Of a stretch of DNA of 43,940 nt, positions 41,561 through 43,940 are shown piece by piece. Source of the stretch: 2-01-FULL-44-17 sp036517175 (GTDB lineage Bacteria; Patescibacteriota; Minisyncoccia; 2-02-FULL-40-12; IGHO2-01-FULL-4-A); the NCBI GenBank assembly GCA_036517175.1, contig DATDXQ010000015.1, positions 1 through 43,940 of the forward strand. The letters run 5' to 3'. The translations under genes and the position numbers were made by a program. A model generated the notes under the pieces. The model had not been told where the DNA came from. It saw only the letters and a list, made by a program, of their open reading frames with translations, and searched no databases. Numbering within the stretch: the first letter of the stretch is position 1; the number at the start of each line of letters is the position of its first letter.

Positions 41561-41597
41561 GGATCTCCTTTATGAATTGTAAAAGAAGCTTGTTTTG

Positions 41598-41626
41598 ACT
41601 ATAAAAAAGAGATGCTCAATTGTCAA
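41598..41626 (-). promoter_or_regulatory. Strong promoter of arc
   Basis: On the minus strand TTGACA (41626-41621), 17-base spacer, TATAGT (41603-41598). AAGGAG (41571-41566) precedes the ATG. It overlaps the end of the FemX-like gene. Confidence 0.8.
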
Positions 41627-41633
41627 CGCATAG

Positions 41634-42542
41634 TTAAAGAATATTTCTGGCAATTTTATATAGCAAGTACCAGAACCTAGAGATGGGCAGATCAAATGAT
41701 CCGGGATATTCGACGCTCAACCCGCCCCAACCAAGCTTGAATCTGGTTACCCCTGGCCACTTATTGGCACTTACGCCCCAGAGATCATATCGACTCAAAC
41801 CTTCAGCCTTGAGCTGTTTAATAATATGCCAATGAAGAGCATAAGGCGCCATCAATGACCTGGAGTCATGATCAGATGCACCGTGAAGGTAGTAACCAGT
41901 ATCTCTATTAATTAAGACTAGGGCCATTGCTGTGGGGCGACCTTCATGCTCTGCCACATATAGTTTTGTCTTCAGACCATCAAAATCGCAAAGTTTTTTG
42001 TAGTATTCAGCAGGATGAGGATTAAACTTATCGCGCTTAGCTGTTTTTTTCATCAACTTAACAAATGATTCTACATCTCCACTATCATTAACTAAAACAC
42101 CACGCCTGTCGGCAACACCTATGTTGTAACGTGTTTTGTGGTGCATAGCGCCCAGTAATTCATCTTCGGATTTAGATAAGTCAACAACAACTGTTTTGCT
42201 GGGCTGGATTTCTTTCTTAGATCTCTTCCACTTTTTTCCCGCCAAGGCTTGCGCAACGCTATCAATCAAAGGTTCCGCTTTTACAAATATTGATTTGTGT
42301 TCTTTCCCTAGATCTTTAAGCCAGGCTACAAAATTAGAGACCGGATTCTTAAGCCCGCCAGTCATAGCATTAAAATCCATAACTGGCCCATGAGGAATAT
42401 AAAGATAGCTCTTCTTGAATGGCAAACGATATTTTATGATCTTTGCGGATATTCCTTCTTTATCATATTCAAAAACCTCCCGCCCCAGCGATTCCTGAAA
42501 CTCCATCCATTCTCTTGATTGTAGGAACCCTTGACCTTGCAT
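41634..42542 (-). CDS. FemAB/GNAT-type peptidoglycan bridge aminoacyltransferase
   Basis: 302 residues with two tandem GNAT-like halves of the FemX/FemAB family, which add amino acids to the stem peptide of lipid II using aminoacyl-tRNA. The N-terminal half has SREWMEFQESLGREVF and the C-terminal half has GYYLHGASDHDSRSLMAPYALHWHIIKQL (split GYYLHGASD and MAPYALHWHII), then YDLWGVSANKWPG. No long coiled-coil arm is present, unlike FemA. Its presence suggests the organism makes an amino-acid-bridged wall. ATG at 42542. Confidence 0.88.
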   Translation of the reverse strand: MQGQGFLQSREWMEFQESLGREVFEYDKEGISAKIIKYRLPFKKSYLYIPHGPVMDFNAMTGGLKNPVSNFVAWLKDLGKEHKSIFVKAEPLIDSVAQALAGKKWKRSKKEIQPSKTVVVDLSKSEDELLGAMHHKTRYNIGVADRRGVLVNDSGDVESFVKLMKKTAKRDKFNPHPAEYYKKLCDFDGLKTKLYVAEHEGRPTAMALVLINRDTGYYLHGASDHDSRSLMAPYALHWHIIKQLKAEGLSRYDLWGVSANKWPGVTRFKLGWGGLSVEYPGSFDLPISRFWYLLYKIARNIL

Positions 42543-42583
42543 GTTTATTTACTTGGCTATGTTATTTTTTTATGAAGTAGGGC

Positions 42584-42738
42584 AGATCGTGGAGTTGTCT
42601 TTTGGGTATTCCGATGAGCAAATTGCATGGTCAATTTTTGATATAATTTTCTTCAATCAAAAATTGAATTTGTGAAACGAAATAGCAGAGCCGGCGGCTG
42701 GGCCGGCGGAACGTACCCAAAAGACAACTCCACGATCT
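42584..42738. repeat. Palindromic element, copy B
   Basis: Perfect 25-base outer arms (42584-42608 and 42714-42738). Inner arms are TCAATTTTTGA (42631-42641) and TCAAAAATTGA (42657-42667) around TATAAT (42642-42647) with an extended TG. The shared core has ACGAAATAGC (42677-42686), then a CCGGC/GCCGG hairpin (42691-42706). It lies in the 208-base gap between ruvA and the FemX-like gene. See copy A at 10818-10971. Confidence 0.75.
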
Positions 42739-42750
42739 AAAACTTACTTC

Positions 42751-43338
42751 TTATTTTTTACCCAACAACTTCAATGCCTCCTTAATCTTATCCTCTGAAG
42801 TCTTTGCCGTTTCTGTCACCATCTTAAGAACCTCGCGTGCTTGGAACTGTGAGTATCCAAGGGTAACCAATGCATCAATTGCGTCCGAGTCTGAACCAGC
42901 GTCAGAACCAGCAACAACACCAACATCTGCACTCATTATTTTGTTTTTCAGTTCGAGCGCAAGCCTATGAGCTGTTTTCTCTCCAAGTCCAGTCACTTTG
43001 CGCAAATAATCACCATCTCCTCTGACTATTCCTATTTGAAGGGTCTGTAAATCAGCCGAAGCTAGAATTGCCTGGGCAGACTTGGGACCAATTCCCGAGA
43101 CAGTAGTCAACAATTCGAAAAAATTTAATTCCTCAGGTGAAATGAAGCCATATAGCTCCACCGAACCGTCTCGTGGGTTGGTTTGGTAGTGAGTAAATAG
43201 CTTGACTTGCTCGCCAATTTTTGCTATACTATTTAGATTCTTTGCCGACAGGGTGATGCGATACCCGACACCGTTAACATCAACAATAGCGTACTTACCG
43301 GATATTGCCTGAATTGTACCGTTTATATAACCGATCAT
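42751..43338 (-). CDS. ruvA: Holliday junction helicase subunit RuvA
   Basis: Tetrameric DNA-binding protein that targets RuvB to Holliday junctions. 195 residues with the three expected domains: N-terminal OB fold (MIGYINGTIQAIS through GFISPEEL), helix-hairpin-helix pair (TTVSGIGPKSAQAILA and VTGLGEKTAHRLALELK), and C-terminal RuvB-contact domain (DAIDALVTLGYSQFQAREVL). The acidic pin (Glu-Asp at the junction centre) is not conserved as strongly. ruvB is not in view. Confidence 0.97.
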   Translation of the reverse strand: MIGYINGTIQAISGKYAIVDVNGVGYRITLSAKNLNSIAKIGEQVKLFTHYQTNPRDGSVELYGFISPEELNFFELLTTVSGIGPKSAQAILASADLQTLQIGIVRGDGDYLRKVTGLGEKTAHRLALELKNKIMSADVGVVAGSDAGSDSDAIDALVTLGYSQFQAREVLKMVTETAKTSEDKIKEALKLLGKK

Positions 43339-43375
43339 GGATTAAGTTTATATTTAATAGTTGATTTTTACAAAT

Positions 43376-43416
43376 TTAAAAGGCCGATACCGCACACGAA
43401 GTGCACAGTATCGGCC
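43376..43416 (-). terminator. Terminator of the 43436 gene
   Basis: On the minus strand GGCCGATAC (43416-43408), 17-base loop that can partly pair (CAC/GTG), GTATCGGCC (43390-43382), then TTTT. It separates the small gene from ruvA. Confidence 0.75.
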
Positions 43417-43435
43417 AGCGGATCCAGGTTATACC

Positions 43436-43570
43436 TTAGACCTTGGATCCGGCTACGGCAGCGGCTGCGTGGGCCATCGTGCCAACAACCGCTGCTACCG
43501 CAACAATAGGCAACGTGAGGGCAACAGCCCCCACTGCCTCAACAAAAGAGCGAAATCGGCTTGTCATCAT
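43436..43570 (-). CDS. Tiny membrane or secreted protein, probably leaderless mRNA
   Basis: 44 residues, starting MMTSRFRSFVEAVGAV and ending VAGSKV. Basic N-terminus followed by a long hydrophobic stretch (VALTLPIVAVAAVVG, about 16-30), then an Ala-rich segment with a possible signal-peptidase AHA-like site. It may be a single-span membrane protein or a small exported peptide. A near-perfect promoter lies at 43578-43606, and the -10 box is only seven bases from the first ATG. A strong terminator follows. Too short for ordinary gene finders; family unknown. Confidence 0.6.
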   Translation of the reverse strand: MMTSRFRSFVEAVGAVALTLPIVAVAAVVGTMAHAAAAVAGSKV

Positions 43571-43577
43571 ACTACTA

Positions 43578-43606
43578 ATTATACTATAAATTGCATACAA
43601 AGTCAA
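43578..43606 (-). promoter_or_regulatory. Promoter of the tiny gene, predicting a leaderless start
   Basis: On the minus strand TTGACT (43606-43601), 17-base spacer, TATAAT (43583-43578). Seven bases separate the -10 and the ATG, so transcription should begin at or one base before it. Confidence 0.75.
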
Positions 43607-43628
43607 TAGATAATAAGCCTTATTTTAT

Positions 43629-43940
43629 ATGTTTAAACTAGTATCCAAATACCAACCGGCAGGCGACCAGGCTCAAGCGATTGAGAAACTTACTCGCGGG
43701 CTCAAATCTGGTGCCAAACACCAGACGCTTTTGGGGGTGACTGGCTCTGGCAAAACATTCACCGTGGCTAACGTCATTGCCAACATCAAAAAGCCAACCC
43801 TGATAATCTCACACAATAAAACACTGGCTGCTCAGCTTTACCAAGAATTTCGAGAATTCTTTCCTCACAATTCTGTACACTATTTCGTCAGCTACTATGA
43901 CTATTATCAGCCTGAGGCGTATATCCCCCACACAGACACC
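43629..43940 (+). CDS. uvrB: Excinuclease ABC subunit B (partial, N-terminus)
   Basis: Damage-verification helicase of nucleotide-excision repair. The first 104 residues are in the window. They open MFKLVSKYQPAGDQAQAIEKL, as in UvrB (split MFKLVSKYQPAGDQ and AQAIEKL). Walker A GVTGSGKT is at 36-43, then NKTLAAQLYQEF, FVSYYDYYQPEAYIP (the beta-hairpin start region) and onward. It runs out of the window. The ATG is 58 bases from the start of the divergent tiny gene. No clear promoter is seen. Confidence 0.97.
   Translation, partial: MFKLVSKYQPAGDQAQAIEKLTRGLKSGAKHQTLLGVTGSGKTFTVANVIANIKKPTLIISHNKTLAAQLYQEFREFFPHNSVHYFVSYYDYYQPEAYIPHTDT

Noticed and set aside
1..43940. CRISPR arrays, transposases, prophage or tRNA genes
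   Set aside because: No repeat-spacer pattern, no transposase or integrase frame, and no cloverleaf with GTTCRANTC were seen by eye. A tRNA scan would be decisive.

Overview
The window looks like a piece of a small-genome bacterium, most likely a member of the Candidate Phyla Radiation (Patescibacteria, Parcubacteria-like). That placement is inference. It rests on the mix of gene families, many TTG/GTG starts, overlapping genes, small membrane orphans, and sigma-70 promoters sitting only a few bases from start codons. There are no rRNA or recognisable tRNA genes and no CRISPR array.

Layout. Almost all household genes lie on the minus strand. From left to right they are alanine racemase (cut by the window edge) and serS; lysS with a GIY-YIG protein; a single-ring Clp-like ATPase and greA; the rod-shape/cell-wall block mrdA-mreD-mreC-mreB; a 1.4 kb protein-free, highly structured region; a short-form proS, an unknown CxxC protein, rseP, an unknown gene and frr. 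Next come holB, an iscA/erpA-type gene (plus strand), murG, a half-size MFS protein, a secreted subtilase, an O-antigen-ligase-like protein, an amino-acid permease, an MgtC-like protein and lon. After these are a LOG-like protein, a beta-CASP nuclease, a presenilin-like protease, a degenerate cupredoxin and a Mur ligase. Scattered among them are plus-strand orphan genes at 2386, 16047, 16552, 23127 and 27861. Each has its own TTGNNN-N16/18-TANNNT promoter and terminator. A structured RNA gene at about 19506-19630 has the same layout.

The highlight is 34696-41560, a complete Pup-proteasome system: arc/mpa (ATPase), dop (depupylase), pafA (Pup ligase), pup (59 residues ending GGE), prcB and prcA. 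The logic is tagging of lysines with Pup by PafA, removal by Dop, unfolding by ARC, and degradation in the PrcAB 20S chamber. Catalytic residues are present in PrcB (Thr45, Asp61, Lys77) and PafA (Asp68). ARC departs from the actinobacterial model: its C-terminus lacks the docking GQYL motif, and its pore loop has Ile where Mpa has Phe. The locus looks like three transcription segments: arc with a strong promoter and a hairpin terminator after it; dop-pafA-pup with a terminator after pup; and prcB-prcA with its own promoter and terminator.

Other points of interest are a presenilin-type GxGD protease, a pair of about 150-bp palindromic elements whose arms differ in sequence yet keep pairing (10818-10971 and 42584-42738), an unidentified structured RNA region (10990-11985) holding two tiny overlapping ORFs, and an apparently leaderless 44-residue membrane protein gene next to uvrB. 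At the right edge uvrB begins on the plus strand and runs out of the window.
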